A stretch of 64,000 bases of DNA, from NCBI GenBank assembly GCA_019873735.1, contig JAIOAQ010000001.1, positions 124,001-188,000 on the forward strand, in the 5' to 3' direction. This document shows, in pieces, positions 52,987-63,149 of the stretch (position 1 is its first letter; the number at the start of each line of letters is the position of its first letter). The DNA comes from Chloroflexota bacterium. Its GTDB lineage: Bacteria > Chloroflexota > Anaerolineae > Anaerolineales > Villigracilaceae. The translations under genes were made by a program, and so were the position numbers. The notes under the pieces were generated by a model. It had not been told where the DNA came from. It searched no databases and saw only the letters and a list, made by a program, of their open reading frames with translations.

Positions 52987-54978
52987 GTGTCTGATACTGA
53001 TCTCCAAATTCGTGCTATTCACACGCTCCGTTTTCTCTCTGCCGACGCCGTTCAGCAAGCCAGGTCCGGACACCCTGGCCTGCCGATGGGCGCGGCTGCC
53101 ATTGCGTTTACCTTATGGACTCGCCATTTGCGCCATAACCCGCGCAACCCGCACTGGCCCAACCGCGATCGTTTTATTCTTTCCGGCGGTCACGGTTCCA
53201 TGTTGCTTTACTCCCTGCTTCATCTCACCGGTTATGATTTGCCGCTGGAAGAATTGAAAAACTTCCGCCAGTGGGGCAGCCGTACCCCCGGTCACCCGGA
53301 GTTCGGCCTCACGCCGGGGGTAGAGATGACCACCGGCCCCCTGGGGCAGGGGTTTGCCACCGGCGTGGGGATGGCGATTGCCGAGGCGCATCTTGCTGCC
53401 CGCTTCAACCAACCCGGCCACAAGATCATAGACCATTACACCTACGCCATTGTGACCGATGGCGACTTGATGGAGGGCGTGGCCTCTGAGGCCGCCTCCC
53501 TGGCGGGACATTTGCGGCTGGGGAAGTTGATTTATCTCTATGATGATAACCATATCTCCATTGACGGTCCTACCGACCTGGCGTTTACCGAAGATCGTCT
53601 GGCTCGTTTTGCTGCCTATGGCTGGCATGTCCAGCAGGTGGATGATGGCAACGATGTCGAAGCCATTGACGCTGCCATTTCCCTTGCCAAAACCGACCTG
53701 CGTCCCAGCCTGATTGCCGTCCGCACGGTGATTGGCTACGGCGCGCCCAACAAACAGGGCACCGCCAAGGCTCACGGCGAGCCGCTGGGCGAAGACGAAT
53801 TGCGCCTGGCCAAAGAGAATTTGGGCTGGCCCACCGAGCCCGGCTTCTACATCCCCGAAGATGTGTTGGCGTTTTATCGCCGGGCGCTGACTCGCGGCAG
53901 CGAATGGGAGGCCGACTGGCGGCTTCGCCTGGAGGCCTTTCAGCGGCTTTACCCGGCGCTCGGCTCCGAACTTCGCCGGCGGCTGGACGGCAGACTGCCC
54001 GACAACTGGCAGCAAGCCATGCCGCAATTTCCCTCAGACCCCAAAGGGATGGCCACCCGCGCCGCTTCTGGCAAGGTCATCAATGCTCTGGCCCCTGTCC
54101 TGCCGGAACTGATTGGCGGTTCGGCCGACCTGGCGCCCTCCAACAACACCTGGATTCGGGATGAGCCGGCTTTTCAAAAAGACTCGCCCGGCGGGCGCAA
54201 TTTCCACTTTGGCGTGCGCGAACATGCCATGGGCGCCGTCCTGAACGGCATGGCGCTGCATGGCGGGGTCATTCCGTATGGCGGGACCTTCCTGGTCTTT
54301 TCTGATTACATGCGGCCGGCGATTCGCCTGGCTTCGCTTTCGCATATACCGGCGATTTATGTCTTTACGCATGACAGCATCGGTTTGGGCGAAGATGGAC
54401 CAACTCACCAGCCGGTGGAACATCTTGCCGCCTTGCGCGCCATTCCCAACCTGACGGTCATCCGGCCGGCGGACGCGAATGAAACCGCACAGGCCTGGAA
54501 GGTCGCCATCGAGAACCGCCACGGCCCGACGGCCCTCATCCTTTCCCGCCAGAACCTCCCCGTCTTTGAAGCGGCAGAATTTCCAACGGTTGAGAAAGGC
54601 GCCTATGTGCTGGCCGACATGGGCGAGGGTGAACCGCAACTGATTCTGATGGCTTCCGGCTCAGAAGTGAGCCTCGTCTACGAAGCCGCGGCCCGCCTGG
54701 CAGCCGATGGGCTCTGCGTGCGCGTCGTCTCGTTTCCTTCGTGGGAACTGTTTGAGGCGCAGGATGAAGACTATCGGCGTGCAGTCCTGCCCGAGCATGT
54801 ACGCGCCCGCCTGTCCGTCGAGGCCGGAATCGGGCTTGGCTGGGAACGCTATGTCGGCCCGGCCGGCCGCGTCATTTCGTTGGAGCGTTTTGGCGCTTCA
54901 GCGCCGGGCAAGGTGCTGTTTGAGAAATTCGGCTTTACGGTTGAAAATATCATTGCCCAGGCCAGGGAGATCCTATGA
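52987..54978 (+). CDS. tkt: Transketolase
   Basis: 663 aa, thiamine-diphosphate enzyme of the pentose phosphate pathway. [17 protein letters not shown] at the N terminus, TPP-binding [33 protein letters not shown], then the pyrimidine-binding domain with [19 protein letters not shown] and [19 protein letters not shown], and a C-terminal domain. GTG start at 52987 with an AAAGGTG site. First of the set tkt-rpiB-tal/pgi; the next gene overlaps by 4 bases. Confidence 0.97.
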   Translation: MSDTDLQIRAIHTLRFLSADAVQQARSGHPGLPMGAAAIAFTLWTRHLRHNPRNPHWPNRDRFILSGGHGSMLLYSLLHLTGYDLPLEELKNFRQWGSRTPGHPEFGLTPGVEMTTGPLGQGFATGVGMAIAEAHLAARFNQPGHKIIDHYTYAIVTDGDLMEGVASEAASLAGHLRLGKLIYLYDDNHISIDGPTDLAFTEDRLARFAAYGWHVQQVDDGNDVEAIDAAISLAKTDLRPSLIAVRTVIGYGAPNKQGTAKAHGEPLGEDELRLAKENLGWPTEPGFYIPEDVLAFYRRALTRGSEWEADWRLRLEAFQRLYPALGSELRRRLDGRLPDNWQQAMPQFPSDPKGMATRAASGKVINALAPVLPELIGGSADLAPSNNTWIRDEPAFQKDSPGGRNFHFGVREHAMGAVLNGMALHGGVIPYGGTFLVFSDYMRPAIRLASLSHIPAIYVFTHDSIGLGEDGPTHQPVEHLAALRAIPNLTVIRPADANETAQAWKVAIENRHGPTALILSRQNLPVFEAAEFPTVEKGAYVLADMGEGEPQLILMASGSEVSLVYEAAARLAADGLCVRVVSFPSWELFEAQDEDYRRAVLPEHVRARLSVEAGIGLGWERYVGPAGRVISLERFGASAPGKVLFEKFGFTVENIIAQAREIL

Positions 54979-55427
54979 AAATTGCCGTTGCCTGTGACCA
55001 TGGCGGCTTTCCACTCAAGGCGCTTGTGCTGGAAGTGGCGCGCAATGCCGGCCATGAAGTGCTTGACCTTGGCACACATACCGCCGATCCGGTGGACTAC
55101 CCGGATTATGCCGAAAAACTCGGCCGCCTGATTCAAGAAGGAAAGGTTGAGCGGGGAATCTTGCTGTGCGGTTCGGGCGTTGGCGCTTGCATCGCGGCAA
55201 ACAAAATGAAAGGCGTGTATGCGGGCGTCTGCCACGACACGTACTCGGCTCATCAGGGCGTGGAACATGACGACATGAATGTCCTCTGCCTGGGCGCCCG
55301 CATCATTGGCCCTGAACTGGCCCGCGAGATTGTCGCCGCCTTCCTTGCCGCGCGCTTTATCGGTCATGACCCTGGCCAGGAACGCCACGCCCGGCGGGTG
55401 GCAAAAGTGCGCAAACTTGAAAGTTGA
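54975..55427 (+). CDS. rpiB: Ribose-5-phosphate isomerase B
   Basis: 150-aa RpiB/LacAB-family isomerase. [10 protein letters not shown], then [17 protein letters not shown] (catalytic Cys) and [23 protein letters not shown] (catalytic His). Interconverts ribose-5- and ribulose-5-phosphate. The sugar-phosphate partner genes on both sides fit RpiB rather than LacA/B galactose-6-phosphate isomerase, though the tagatose genes elsewhere in the window make the latter worth remembering. Overlaps tkt by ATGA. Confidence 0.94.
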   Translation: MKIAVACDHGGFPLKALVLEVARNAGHEVLDLGTHTADPVDYPDYAEKLGRLIQEGKVERGILLCGSGVGACIAANKMKGVYAGVCHDTYSAHQGVEHDDMNVLCLGARIIGPELAREIVAAFLAARFIGHDPGQERHARRVAKVRKLES

Positions 55428-55458
55428 TTCCCCCAATCTTTGCTCTTCCAGACCTCCT

Positions 55459-58188
55459 ATGAACCCTATCCGCGCCATTCACAGCCTTGGACAATCCATC
55501 TGGTACGACAATATTCAGCGCCGCCTGCTTGAAAACGGAAGCCTGCAGGCCCTGATTGAGAGCGGCGAGATTCGCGGCATTACCTCCAATCCGACCATTT
55601 TCCATCAGGCCATTGCCCGCTCGGATGACTACGATACCGCCCTTGTGCCGCTGGCCTGGGCGGGCTGGGAGGCCGAACAAATCTTTTGGCAGTTAGCCGT
55701 TGAAGACATTTGTTTGGCCTGCGACCTGTTCCTGCCGCTTTACCGGCAGACGCAGGGCGCCGATGGTTACGTCAGCCTGGAAGTTTCGCCCTATCTGGCG
55801 CGTGATGCCGAAGCCACCCTGCAGCAGGCGCAGGTCCTCTGGCAACGGGTCAACCGCCCGAACCTGATGATCAAAATCCCGGCCACAAAAGAGGGCTTAC
55901 CGGCGATCCGCCGCGCCATTGCAGCCGGCATCAATGTCAACGTAACCCTTATTTTTGACATTGAACGCTACCAGGAAGTGATGGATGCCTACCTTTCCGG
56001 CCTCGAAGACCGCCTGGCCGCCGGCAAAGAGATTGAGCATATTGCCTCGGTGGCCTCGTTCTTTGTCTCCCGGCTGGATACCAAACTGGATGCCCGCCTG
56101 CCTGCCGATTCGCCTCTGCGTGGCAGGGCCGCCATTGCCAACACCAAACTGGCGTATGCCGCCTATCAACAGGTGTTTTCTGGGGAGCGTTTTGCCCGTT
56201 TGCTGGCGCATGGCGCCCGGCCTCAGCGTCCCTTGTGGGCTTCCACCAGCACCAAGAACCCCGCCTCTCCCGATACCCTTTATGTAGACAACCTGATTGC
56301 TCCCGGTACCGTCAACACGGTTCCGCCGCAAACACTGGAAGCCTTTCGCGACCATGGCCGCGCCGCGCTGACCCTGACGGATGGACTGGACGAAGCGCGC
56401 CGCGTGCTTGCCGACCTTGAAGCCGCCGGTCACTCGTTGGCACAGGCAAACCAAGAACTGGAAGAAGAAGGCGTGCGCGCCTTTGCTGACTCGTTTACCG
56501 CCTTGCTTGCCGCCATTGAGGAGAAGCGGCGTCGTGCAGCGGCTCAGATCGGACCCCTATCTGCTTCCGTTTCCGCGCGTGTTGCCCGCCTGGAGGCTGA
56601 TTCTGTTGCCTCCCGTCTGTGGCGGAGCGACCCCTCGCTGTGGACGGACGACCCTGCCGCTCAGGCCGAGATACGCAAACGGCTGGGCTGGCTGACCCTG
56701 CCGGAGACCTCGCGGGCGCGTCTGGCCGAGATTCGCGCCGCAGCCGAAGATGTCCGCGCGGCGGGCATTCGCAAATTTCTCTTGCTGGGCATGGGCGGTT
56801 CGTCGCTTGCCCCCGAAGTCCTTTCGCTGGTCTTCTCTGCCGCGGAACGCTTTGCCATCCTCGATTCGACAGACCCGGCTCAGGTATTGGAAGCCGCGCG
56901 CCGCTTTCCGCCTGCCGAATCGCTTTACATTGTCTCCTCTAAATCCGGCGGGACTGCAGAAGTAAATGCCATGCTGGCCTACTTCTGGCATCTTTCGGGG
57001 CAGGATGGCTCCCGCTTCGTTGCCATTACCGATCCCGGCACCTCGCTTGAAAGGCTGGGGCGCGAGCGAAATTTTCGCCACATCCTGCTTGCCGACCCAA
57101 CGGTGGGCGGGCGCTTTTCTGTGCTGGCCGATTTTGGGCTCTTTCCAATGGCATTGATGGGCCTTGATCTTGAGCAAGTATTGGCCTCTGCCGCGGGCAT
57201 GCTGCGTGAGTGCCGCTTTGAAACTCCCGCGGCGCGCAACCCCGGCCTGGTGCTTGGTGCTGTTTTGGGCGAGGCTGCTCTTCCCGGGCGCGATAACCTG
57301 CGCGATAAATTGACCTTGCTTGCCGATTCGCCGCTGGCCTCGTTTGGATGGTGGTTGGAACAACTGATTGCCGAATCGTCGGGCAAACAGGGGCAGGGGA
57401 TTGTGGTTGTAGAGGGCGAGCCGGTGACAACGCCGGAAGGCTACGGTCACGACCGCATCTTTGCCTATTTCCGCCAGTCTGGTGAGTGGGACGCGGCCGT
57501 AGCAAGCCTGCGCGCCGCCGGTCATCCCGTGCTGGAATTTCCCGTCTCTGATGGCTATCACCTGTTCCGCGAATTCTATCGCTGGGAGGTGGCTACTGCC
57601 ATTGCCTGCCATGTGCTGGGGGTCAATGCCTTTGATCAGCCGGACGTGCAGGATAACAAAGATCGGACAAATGCCAAGATTACTTCGTATAGCCAAAAAG
57701 GGTCACTGGATGAACCGGCGCCGTTTTGGCAGGATGCCGGCTTGCGGCTCTTCACCAATTTGCCGCTCAAAGGCGATTCGTTGTCCGGCCTGCTGAAAGC
57801 CTTCCTGGCTTTGGCCGATGCCGGCAACTACGTGGCCATTAATGCCTACCTGCCGCGCAATAAAGAGACGCAGACTCTTTTGACCGAACTGCGGCTGAAG
57901 ATCCGCGCGCGGACAGGCTGCGCCACGACGCTTGGCTTCGGGCCGCGCTTTTTGCATTCCACCGGTCAACTGCACAAGGGTGGGGCAGATACCGGCCTTT
58001 TCTTGCAGATAACGGCCGATCCCTTTGAAGACCTTGAAATCCCTGAGCATGGAATGACTTTTGGGGTGTTGCAGCGGGCGCAGGCGCTGGGCGATTACGA
58101 AGCCCTGGCCGCGCGCGGCCGCCGCATTTTGCGCGTTCACCTGCCGCAGATTCAAGATTTGATCCGTCTGCTGGAGACGCTGAAATGA
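55459..58188 (+). CDS. tal-pgi: Bifunctional transaldolase / glucose-6-phosphate isomerase
   Basis: 909 aa. Residues 1-~365 are transaldolase: GEIRGITSNPTIFHQAIA, LMIKIPATKEGLPAI (Schiff-base Lys), ASVASFFVSRLDTKLD. Residues ~400-909 are phosphoglucose isomerase: LLGMGGSSLAPEV, SKSGGTAEVNAMLAYF, TDPGTSLERLG and DGYHLFREFYRWEVATA. It joins the pentose phosphate and glycolytic pathways in one chain, an arrangement known in Chloroflexota and some other phyla. Start at the ATG of 55459 (MNPIRAIHSLG); the longer track ORF reads through rpiB out of frame. The stop overlaps the next ATG as ATGA. Confidence 0.95.
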   Translation: MNPIRAIHSLGQSIWYDNIQRRLLENGSLQALIESGEIRGITSNPTIFHQAIARSDDYDTALVPLAWAGWEAEQIFWQLAVEDICLACDLFLPLYRQTQGADGYVSLEVSPYLARDAEATLQQAQVLWQRVNRPNLMIKIPATKEGLPAIRRAIAAGINVNVTLIFDIERYQEVMDAYLSGLEDRLAAGKEIEHIASVASFFVSRLDTKLDARLPADSPLRGRAAIANTKLAYAAYQQVFSGERFARLLAHGARPQRPLWASTSTKNPASPDTLYVDNLIAPGTVNTVPPQTLEAFRDHGRAALTLTDGLDEARRVLADLEAAGHSLAQANQELEEEGVRAFADSFTALLAAIEEKRRRAAAQIGPLSASVSARVARLEADSVASRLWRSDPSLWTDDPAAQAEIRKRLGWLTLPETSRARLAEIRAAAEDVRAAGIRKFLLLGMGGSSLAPEVLSLVFSAAERFAILDSTDPAQVLEAARRFPPAESLYIVSSKSGGTAEVNAMLAYFWHLSGQDGSRFVAITDPGTSLERLGRERNFRHILLADPTVGGRFSVLADFGLFPMALMGLDLEQVLASAAGMLRECRFETPAARNPGLVLGAVLGEAALPGRDNLRDKLTLLADSPLASFGWWLEQLIAESSGKQGQGIVVVEGEPVTTPEGYGHDRIFAYFRQSGEWDAAVASLRAAGHPVLEFPVSDGYHLFREFYRWEVATAIACHVLGVNAFDQPDVQDNKDRTNAKITSYSQKGSLDEPAPFWQDAGLRLFTNLPLKGDSLSGLLKAFLALADAGNYVAINAYLPRNKETQTLLTELRLKIRARTGCATTLGFGPRFLHSTGQLHKGGADTGLFLQITADPFEDLEIPEHGMTFGVLQRAQALGDYEALAARGRRILRVHLPQIQDLIRLLETLK

Positions 58189-59766
58189 AGCCAGGCCGGC
58201 CGTCCTTTCTCGGCAAAGACAGATGGCTCTTCTTTCTTGTTCTGATTCTGGTCACGGCCTTTGTTATAGTTGTCAAATTTCGCACCCGCTTCTTTGTTGG
58301 GCAGAACGACTTTTGGAGTTTGCTGTTTTATGCACGTCACCTTTCCTGGTCGGAGAAGGCATCGCTTTATAATGGCTTCTATCCCATTGGCTATGCTTTG
58401 CTGTTACGGCTTTTCCCTTATAGTTATGTCATCTATTTAGCGTCCTTAACCAATGCCCTCTTTGCCGGCTTGCTGGCAGCCTCTGTCTTTGGGTTGGTGT
58501 GGTCAACCAGGCGGCTTTGGCCGGCAATTTTTGCTCTGTTACTTGCTGTTTCGTATCCCCTGATCTTTCAATACAGTATTTACCTTGTGCCGGATATTGG
58601 CAGCGCCGCTCTGACAGCGTTGGCCGTCTTTTTGCTCTTTAAGGATGATCTCAGCGGCGTGTCTGATTCGCGTTCAAGAAATTGGCACTATGGATTGGCC
58701 GGTGTGGCGCTGGGCGCAGCCTCGCTTTGGCGCAGTCATGCGGTTGTCTCATCTCTGGCCATTATTGTTGCCTACTGCCTGACACATCGGATTCCTTTTC
58801 GCCGCGCTGACGTTATTTTACCGCTTGCTTTTTTTGCTGTGGCTGCGGTTCAGCCGATGGTCAACATTATTTCCGGTCACGGCGCCTTCGAGACGGCACA
58901 GAAGTTTAACTTGTATAAGACCTTTTACGGGATAGATTGGATAAGGCTGCCAGGCGTAGAGGCTTTAGAAGATTTTTCCATTGTAGGTGCTTTTCTGGAG
59001 TCCCCACAGCGCTTTGCTGCTATCTACCTGAGAAGGCTGATCAAACTGATGGTGTACGTTCTTGCTCCATTGATCGGTTTTTTCCTGGTTTCTGGCGTTG
59101 CTGTAAAGCGTTTTTCCGTTTTTGCCGCGCTGGCGATGATTCTATATGCTGTGCCGGTGGCCGCAGGTGGCAGTCCTCGCTCCCCTTTACCGTTAAGGAA
59201 TGTTCTCCGGAATGTTGGGCCTGATTTTGGCTTCTCTGTCTCAGGCGAGCCGCTGCATCAAAAACAGATGGCTTCGTACCGTTGTGCCTGCTGGCCTAGC
59301 AATTGTGGTTATTTTACTGATTCGCGGCTGGGTCAAAGAGGATTTGCGTTTGGTGCAAAAATCGGCCTCGGCTCAGACTTCTCTTTTAGCCTTGCAGCGC
59401 GTTTTGACGAAGCGCGGTTTGACATCTGCCGATCAAATGTTTACTGACCGCTATGACGTTTATTTGCCGGATGTCATTCCATATTACCCGCGCGTTGCAG
59501 GCGGCTGGGACCAGGATTGGCTCTGGGGGTACAAAGAGAAATACCCGCCCGTGCCGGTGGACGGTTCTCAGGATGCATTTGTTCACGCATGCGCTGCTCA
59601 GGGGATCAGATTTGTGGTGCTTTCGCCGGACGCCGGACGCCTGAACGATTCCTTCCTGTCCTTGTATGAGTCAGAAACCGAATGGAATGCTGCCGGTGTC
59701 CGCCTTGTTTTTGTTAAAAAGGTGGGACCATTGAAGGTGTTTGAAGTACTGCAGATGCCAGAGTAG
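58185..59766 (+). pseudogene. Polytopic membrane protein (ArnT/PMT-like layout) split by a frameshift
   Basis: From the ATG at 58185 the frame encodes many hydrophobic helices: WLFFLVLILVTAFVIVV, NGFYPIGYALLLRLFPYSYVIYLASLTNALFAG, up to IGFFLVSGVAVKRFSVF and MILYAVPVAAGG. That layout resembles lipid-linked sugar transferases (PMT/ArnT-like). After about 59185 the frame loses hydrophobicity and runs on to 59447 without sense. The original reading continues in the +1 frame (GMLGLILASLSQASRC, TDRYDVYLPDVIPYYPRVAGGWDQDW) to the TAG at 59766. One extra base or two missing between about 59185 and 59200 explains it. Either a recent mutation or a sequencing error. The ATGA overlap with tal-pgi shows that it was in the operon. 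Confidence 0.8.
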
Positions 59767-59780
59767 GGCTTCTCAAGCCT

Positions 59781-59826
59781 TGGGTAAAGCGGTGTGGTCC
59801 GAAGACCTGACCGCTTTTTGACCCAA
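59781..59826 (+). terminator. Terminator after the tkt-rpiB-tal/pgi-membrane-protein operon
   Basis: AAAGCGGT and ACCGCTTT pair around an inner GGTC-CGAA-GACC stem, ending in TTTTT. TTGGGT and ACCCAA extend the base further. Plus-strand orientation. Confidence 0.82.
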
Positions 59827-59848
59827 AACGTGCGTTAAAATAACAGGT

Positions 59849-60259
59849 ATGCCATTCGAAGAACTTGCCCACACTGCCGACTGGGCCGTGCGTGTTTGGT
59901 CGGATGACTTGCAGGGGCTGCTGGCCGAATCCGTTCGGGCGGTGAATGCCCTTTCGGGACTGAATCCGGCCGCGGGTCCGCGCTTGAACCGGCGTTTGGA
60001 ATTGCAAGCCGAGGACGCCGAGTCGCTGCTTGTCGCCTTTCTGAGCGAGATCGTCTACTTGATGGAGCAGGAAAATCTGGGGGTTCGTAGTCTGCATATC
60101 ACTCGGCTGGAGGGCGATGGGCCTTTCCGGCTGGAGGCCGAACTGGAGTGCGCCGCCGTCCAGGCGGTTCACAAATTAATCAAAGCCGTCACCTATCACA
60201 ACTTGCAGATTCGCCCTACCGAACGCGGGCTGGAAGTGGAAATCGTCTTCGACGTTTGA
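59849..60259 (+). CDS. Archease
   Basis: 136-aa archease. [15 protein letters not shown] at the N terminus carries the conserved His/Asp region; [15 protein letters not shown] and [24 protein letters not shown] complete the family pattern. Archease helps RtcB reach its guanylylated state and allows multiple turnovers. It lies 14 bases upstream of rtcB, so the two form an operon for RNA ligation/repair. Complete length. Confidence 0.93.
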   Translation: MPFEELAHTADWAVRVWSDDLQGLLAESVRAVNALSGLNPAAGPRLNRRLELQAEDAESLLVAFLSEIVYLMEQENLGVRSLHITRLEGDGPFRLEAELECAAVQAVHKLIKAVTYHNLQIRPTERGLEVEIVFDV

Positions 60260-60273
60260 CCTGGAGGTGTGCA

Positions 60274-61725
60274 ATGGTTGGTCTTCAGGATTTGCTTCGG
60301 ATTTCGGATTACGAGTGGGAGATACCGCAATCTTTTCGGCACGATATGCGTGTGCCGGTGCGAATTTTTGCCGACCGTCGTTTGCTGGAACAGGTGCTGG
60401 GAGATAAGTCGCTGGAGCAGGCAGTTAACGCCGCCACGTTGCCGGGACTGGTTGGCGCGGTGGTGGTGATGCCCGACATGCATCAGGGGTATGGTTTTCC
60501 CATTGGCGGCGTGGCAGCAACAGAATATCCGCGGGGTGTGGTTTCTCCCGGCGCGATTGGCTACGATATTAATTGCGGCGTGCGTCTGCTGGCTTCGGGG
60601 GTTGACCTCGAGGCGGCCGAGCCGCACCTGGACCGATTGGCGACGCTGTTGAACTTATACTGTCCGAGCGGGGTGGGCAAGGAAGGCACTGTCCGGGTGA
60701 CTGTGGCCGAACTGGAACGGGTGTTGCGGGAAGGTGCGCGCTGGGCGCTCAAGCAAGGCTATGCCGACGAAGCGGATCTGGCCCGGACCGAGGAGGGGGG
60801 CTGCCTCGATGGGGCGAATCCGGCTGCTGTATCTGAGCGCGCCAAGGCGCGCGGCCGTGAGCAGATTGGTTCGCTTGGGGCGGGCAATCATTTTATCGAA
60901 GTAGATGTGGTGGAGCAGGTGTTTGATGCTCGCGCCGCGGCGGCAATGGGTCTGCGCGCAGGTTGTCTGTGCGTGCAGATTCACTGCGGCTCGCGCGGAC
61001 TGGGGCATCAGGTTTGTACCGACTATGTGCAGTCTTTTCAGTCGGCGGTACGCCGCTACAATATTTCCCTGCCCGATCGGGAACTGGTTTGTGCTCCCAT
61101 GGATTCCCCGGAAGGACAGGCTTACCTGGGCGCCATGCGGGCCGTAGCCAATTTTGCTTTTGCCAACCGGCAATTGCTGGCGCAATCTGCCCGCCGGGCT
61201 TTTGAGGAAACGTTCGCCGGCAAGGCGACGGATTGGCATTTGCGGCAGGTTTACGATATTGCTCACAATATGGGCAAGGTGGAGTCGCACGATGTGAACG
61301 GGAAACGCGTCAAGGTGTGTGTCCATCGCAAAGGAGCGACGCGCGCCTTTGGCCCTGGCGCGCCAGGCCTGCCGCCCGAATATCGCGAAATTGGGCAGCC
61401 GGTGCTGGTTCCGGGCAGCATGGGGACTGCCTCCTGGGTGTTGGTCGGCACCGAACAGTCTATGCTGCGCTCGTTTGGCTCTTCTTGCCATGGGGCGGGC
61501 CGTGTGATGAGCCGCGCAAAGGCCAAGCACGAGATTCGCGGGGAAGAATTGCGCCGCGACCTGGAAAAGCAGGGCATTCAAGTGCGCGCCGGTTCGATGC
61601 CCGGCCTGGCTGAGGAAGCGCCGCAGGCATACAAGGATGTGGATGCGGTGGTGGAAACCGTCTGTGCGGCAGGCATTGCCCGCAAGGTAGCGCGTCTCCG
61701 GCCGCTGGCGGTCATTAAGGGGTAG
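60274..61725 (+). CDS. rtcB: RNA-splicing ligase RtcB
   Basis: 483 aa. GTP- and Mn2+-dependent ligase joining 2',3'-cyclic phosphate or 3'-phosphate to 5'-OH RNA ends. [60 protein letters not shown], and the guanylylation region [15 protein letters not shown] (active His) are intact. Start at the ATG of 60274 (MVGLQDLL) with GGAGG 8 bases upstream; the track start lies inside archease. In bacteria RtcB commonly repairs tRNA or rRNA cut by toxins or stress. Confidence 0.97.
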   Translation: MVGLQDLLRISDYEWEIPQSFRHDMRVPVRIFADRRLLEQVLGDKSLEQAVNAATLPGLVGAVVVMPDMHQGYGFPIGGVAATEYPRGVVSPGAIGYDINCGVRLLASGVDLEAAEPHLDRLATLLNLYCPSGVGKEGTVRVTVAELERVLREGARWALKQGYADEADLARTEEGGCLDGANPAAVSERAKARGREQIGSLGAGNHFIEVDVVEQVFDARAAAAMGLRAGCLCVQIHCGSRGLGHQVCTDYVQSFQSAVRRYNISLPDRELVCAPMDSPEGQAYLGAMRAVANFAFANRQLLAQSARRAFEETFAGKATDWHLRQVYDIAHNMGKVESHDVNGKRVKVCVHRKGATRAFGPGAPGLPPEYREIGQPVLVPGSMGTASWVLVGTEQSMLRSFGSSCHGAGRVMSRAKAKHEIRGEELRRDLEKQGIQVRAGSMPGLAEEAPQAYKDVDAVVETVCAAGIARKVARLRPLAVIKG

Positions 61726-61828
61726 GACGGTTACATCTGGCCTGCTGTTGTTTTTTGTCCGTGCGGGGGACGGGAACCTTAATCTCATCTGCAACGTCCA
61801 GATGGTGCAAAAGACCTGGAGGTGTCCG

Positions 61829-62305
61829 ATGAGCCGCAATCTTATCCAAATGGTATTTGTGTTGCTGGTTTTGACTGCCTGTATGCCCGTTGGGTTGGCG
61901 CCGGAAGAGCCCGTGATGGCCTTGCCCGACGCAACGGCGAAGCCAGAACCGTCCCCAACGGCGCAGGTGCCAGAATCGCCGGCATTGCCCAAAGAGGCAG
62001 ATTGGTTACGCGCGCCTGCGTATGTGGAATCGGCCGAATTGTTTATGCAGGAGAGTTATCCACTGCGGGTTGTGCTCAAACTGCGCGGCAATCTGCCTAC
62101 TCCCTGTCACCGGTTGCATACAGAGGTCAAGCCGGCAGACGCGAATAATCGAATTGATGTAGAAGTTTATTCTCTGGCCGACCCTGACAAGATCTGTATC
62201 CAGGCGCTGGCTGCTTTTGAGTTGGACCTTGATTTGGGCAGTTTTTCCGCAGGGCATTATTCGGTTTGGGTCAACGGAAAAAAGATCGGCGAGTTTGATA
62301 CCTGA
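61829..62305 (+). CDS. Lipoprotein, unknown function
   Basis: 158 aa from MSRNLIQMVF (61829), which has a GGAGG site 7 bases upstream. Signal with lipobox VLLVLTAC; then a Pro-rich stretch (KPEPSPTAQVPESPALP) and a small beta-rich domain (SYPLRVVLKLRGNLPTPCHRLHTE, IDVEVYSLADPDKICIQA, SAGHYSVWVNGKKIGEF) with two Cys that could pair. I do not recognise the family. It is followed by a bidirectional terminator. Confidence 0.8.
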   Translation: MSRNLIQMVFVLLVLTACMPVGLAPEEPVMALPDATAKPEPSPTAQVPESPALPKEADWLRAPAYVESAELFMQESYPLRVVLKLRGNLPTPCHRLHTEVKPADANNRIDVEVYSLADPDKICIQALAAFELDLDLGSFSAGHYSVWVNGKKIGEFDT

Positions 62306-62314
62306 TTAATAGAT

Positions 62315-62346
62315 AAAACAGCGGCAGTTCGTGACTGGCCGCTGCT
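62315..62346. terminator. Bidirectional terminator between the lipoprotein and ABC genes
   Basis: CAGCGG-CAGT / ACTG-GCCGCTG stem with AAAA before and CTTT after on the plus strand; on the minus strand the stem is followed by TTTTATC. It serves the convergent genes. Confidence 0.7.
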
Positions 62347-62367
62347 TTGATGATGGGGTGTTTTGCC

Positions 62368-63120
62368 TTAGTGTTGCAGGATTTGGGACAAGAATAACTT
62401 GGTGCGGTCTTCTTTGGGGTTGTTGAAAATTTCCTGCGGCGTCCCGCTTTCTACAATTTGCCCCTGGTCGAAGAAATACATCCGGTCGGCTACTGCCCGG
62501 GCAAAGCCCATTTCGTGGGTGACAACCAGCATGGTCATGCCTGAACGTGCCAGTTGAATCATGACGTCCAACACCTCTTTGATCATTTCAGGATCCAGAG
62601 CCGAGGTCGGTTCATCAAAGAGCATGATTTTGGGTTGCATGGCCAGGGCGCGGGCAATGGCCACGCGTTGTTGTTGCCCGCCGGAAAGTTGGCCCGGATA
62701 CTTTGGGGCTTGTTCGGGGATGCCAACTCGTTCCAGCAATTCCATTGCCACTTTTTCGGCTTTATCTTTTGGCCATTTGCGCACCCAAATTGGTGCCAGT
62801 GTGATATTTTGGAGAACTGTCAGATGGGGGAAAAGGTTGAATTGCTGAAAGACCATGCCCGTTTCCATGCGCACCGCTTCTACGTTGCGCACATCATGCG
62901 TCAGTTCGATGCCGTCTACGATGATGGTGCCTCTCTGATGCTCTTCCAGCCGGTTAATCGTGCGAATAAAGGTGGACTTTCCTGACCCTGAAGGTCCAAA
63001 GATGACAACCACCTCTCCTTTTTGGACTTCCATGTTGATGCCGCGTAGGACGTGAAAACTGCCAAACCACTTATGTACGTCTTTGCAAACAATGATGGGT
63101 TGTTGGGGCTCAGTGGACAT
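62368..63120 (-). CDS. Amino-acid ABC transporter ATP-binding protein (GlnQ/AapP type)
   Basis: 250 aa. Walker [12 protein letters not shown]-loop [12 protein letters not shown], signature [16 protein letters not shown], Walker [15 protein letters not shown], and H-loop VVTHEMGFA. The PAAT-family signature sequence ([18 protein letters not shown] style) fits polar amino acid import, for example glutamine or glutamate. It is 29 bases downstream of the permease gene. Confidence 0.96.
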   Translation of the reverse strand: MSTEPQQPIIVCKDVHKWFGSFHVLRGINMEVQKGEVVVIFGPSGSGKSTFIRTINRLEEHQRGTIIVDGIELTHDVRNVEAVRMETGMVFQQFNLFPHLTVLQNITLAPIWVRKWPKDKAEKVAMELLERVGIPEQAPKYPGQLSGGQQQRVAIARALAMQPKIMLFDEPTSALDPEMIKEVLDVMIQLARSGMTMLVVTHEMGFARAVADRMYFFDQGQIVESGTPQEIFNNPKEDRTKLFLSQILQH

Positions 63121-63149
63121 TTCGGTTCCTTCCTGAAAGCAGAGGTGTG

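Noticed and set aside
55279-55458. Upstream extension of the transaldolase/isomerase ORF
   Set aside because: Overlaps rpiB out of frame; the family N terminus begins at MNPIRAIHSLG.
60148-60273. Upstream extension of the RtcB ORF
   Set aside because: Lies inside the archease gene in another frame; the ATG at 60274 has a strong ribosome site and matches the family N terminus.
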